Assembly (NCBI RefSeq): GCF_004363805.1
Contig: NZ_SNZP01000005.1
Coordinates: forward strand, 62,001-126,000
Length of the DNA stretch: 64,000 nt
Direction: 5' to 3'
Source of the DNA: Paludibacterium purpuratum
GTDB lineage: Bacteria; Pseudomonadota; Gammaproteobacteria; Burkholderiales; Chromobacteriaceae
The notes beneath the pieces are model-generated. The model was not told the origin of the DNA. It saw only the letters and a program-made list of their open reading frames with translations, and did no database searches. The translations under genes and the position numbers were made by a program. Position 1 is the stretch's first letter. The number at the start of each line of letters is the position of its first letter. Shown in pieces: positions 63,977 to 64,000 of the stretch.

Positions 63977-64000
63977 CCGAATACCGCCGAGTGTTTACTC

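Overview
The window is a 64 kb stretch of GC-rich (about 60% by eye) bacterial chromosome. The gene order miaB - (yciI) - ybeZ/phoH - ybeY - corC - lnt, a DctBD system, CcoG, an OsmF/YehYXW osmolyte importer, two MocR-type regulators and a complete Tad locus all fit a beta-proteobacterium. I favour Neisseriales/Chromobacteriaceae, but nothing here proves the genus. I see no rRNA, tRNA, insertion sequence, phage or CRISPR array.

Layout. 1-4985: a HAD phosphatase, an amino-acid binding protein, and the C4-dicarboxylate two-component pair dctB-dctD. 5301-6238: an AT-richer two-gene islet of unknown function. 6340-8991: an operon for an AEC-family permease and NAD malic enzyme. It is preceded by a sigma-54 promoter (9056-9071) and two palindromes on one face of the helix (9157-9203), so it is the probable DctD target. 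9282-14929: a GNAT enzyme, an exported alkaline phosphatase/HD-phosphohydrolase operon, and a Bcr-type exporter. 14937-20007: a YnfM-type exporter, a REP pair, an 85-residue unknown gene with a structured leader, a MocR regulator, CcoG and a SnoaL-like protein. 20086-25504: the osmoprotectant ABC importer and a basic amino-acid antiporter.

25582-38055 is a 14-gene Tad (Flp) pilus operon read on the minus strand in the order flp, tadV, rcpC/cpaB, rcpA/cpaC, cpaD, tadZ, tadA, an extra tadB-like mini-gene, tadB, tadC, tadD, tadE, tadF, tadG. Most junctions overlap or nearly touch. The mini-gene is a partial duplication of the start of tadB. 38654-40444 holds an ICMT-like methyltransferase, a PAP2-type phosphatase and a second, orphan Flp pilin. 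Both flp genes carry FNR/ANR-type boxes at class II spacing, which suggests oxygen-controlled piliation.

40654-50842 is mostly housekeeping: glutaminase, YjdM, an aldo/keto reductase, glutathione peroxidase, VOC, metallophosphoesterase, a promoter-plus-terminator unit that looks like a small RNA or attenuator, then miaB through lnt. 50873-64000 holds two chemoreceptors, a beta-alanine/malonate-semialdehyde catabolic pair (mmsA and an omega-aminotransferase), a secreted HAF-repeat protein, a second MocR regulator, a MOSC protein, and a 778-residue protein I cannot place.
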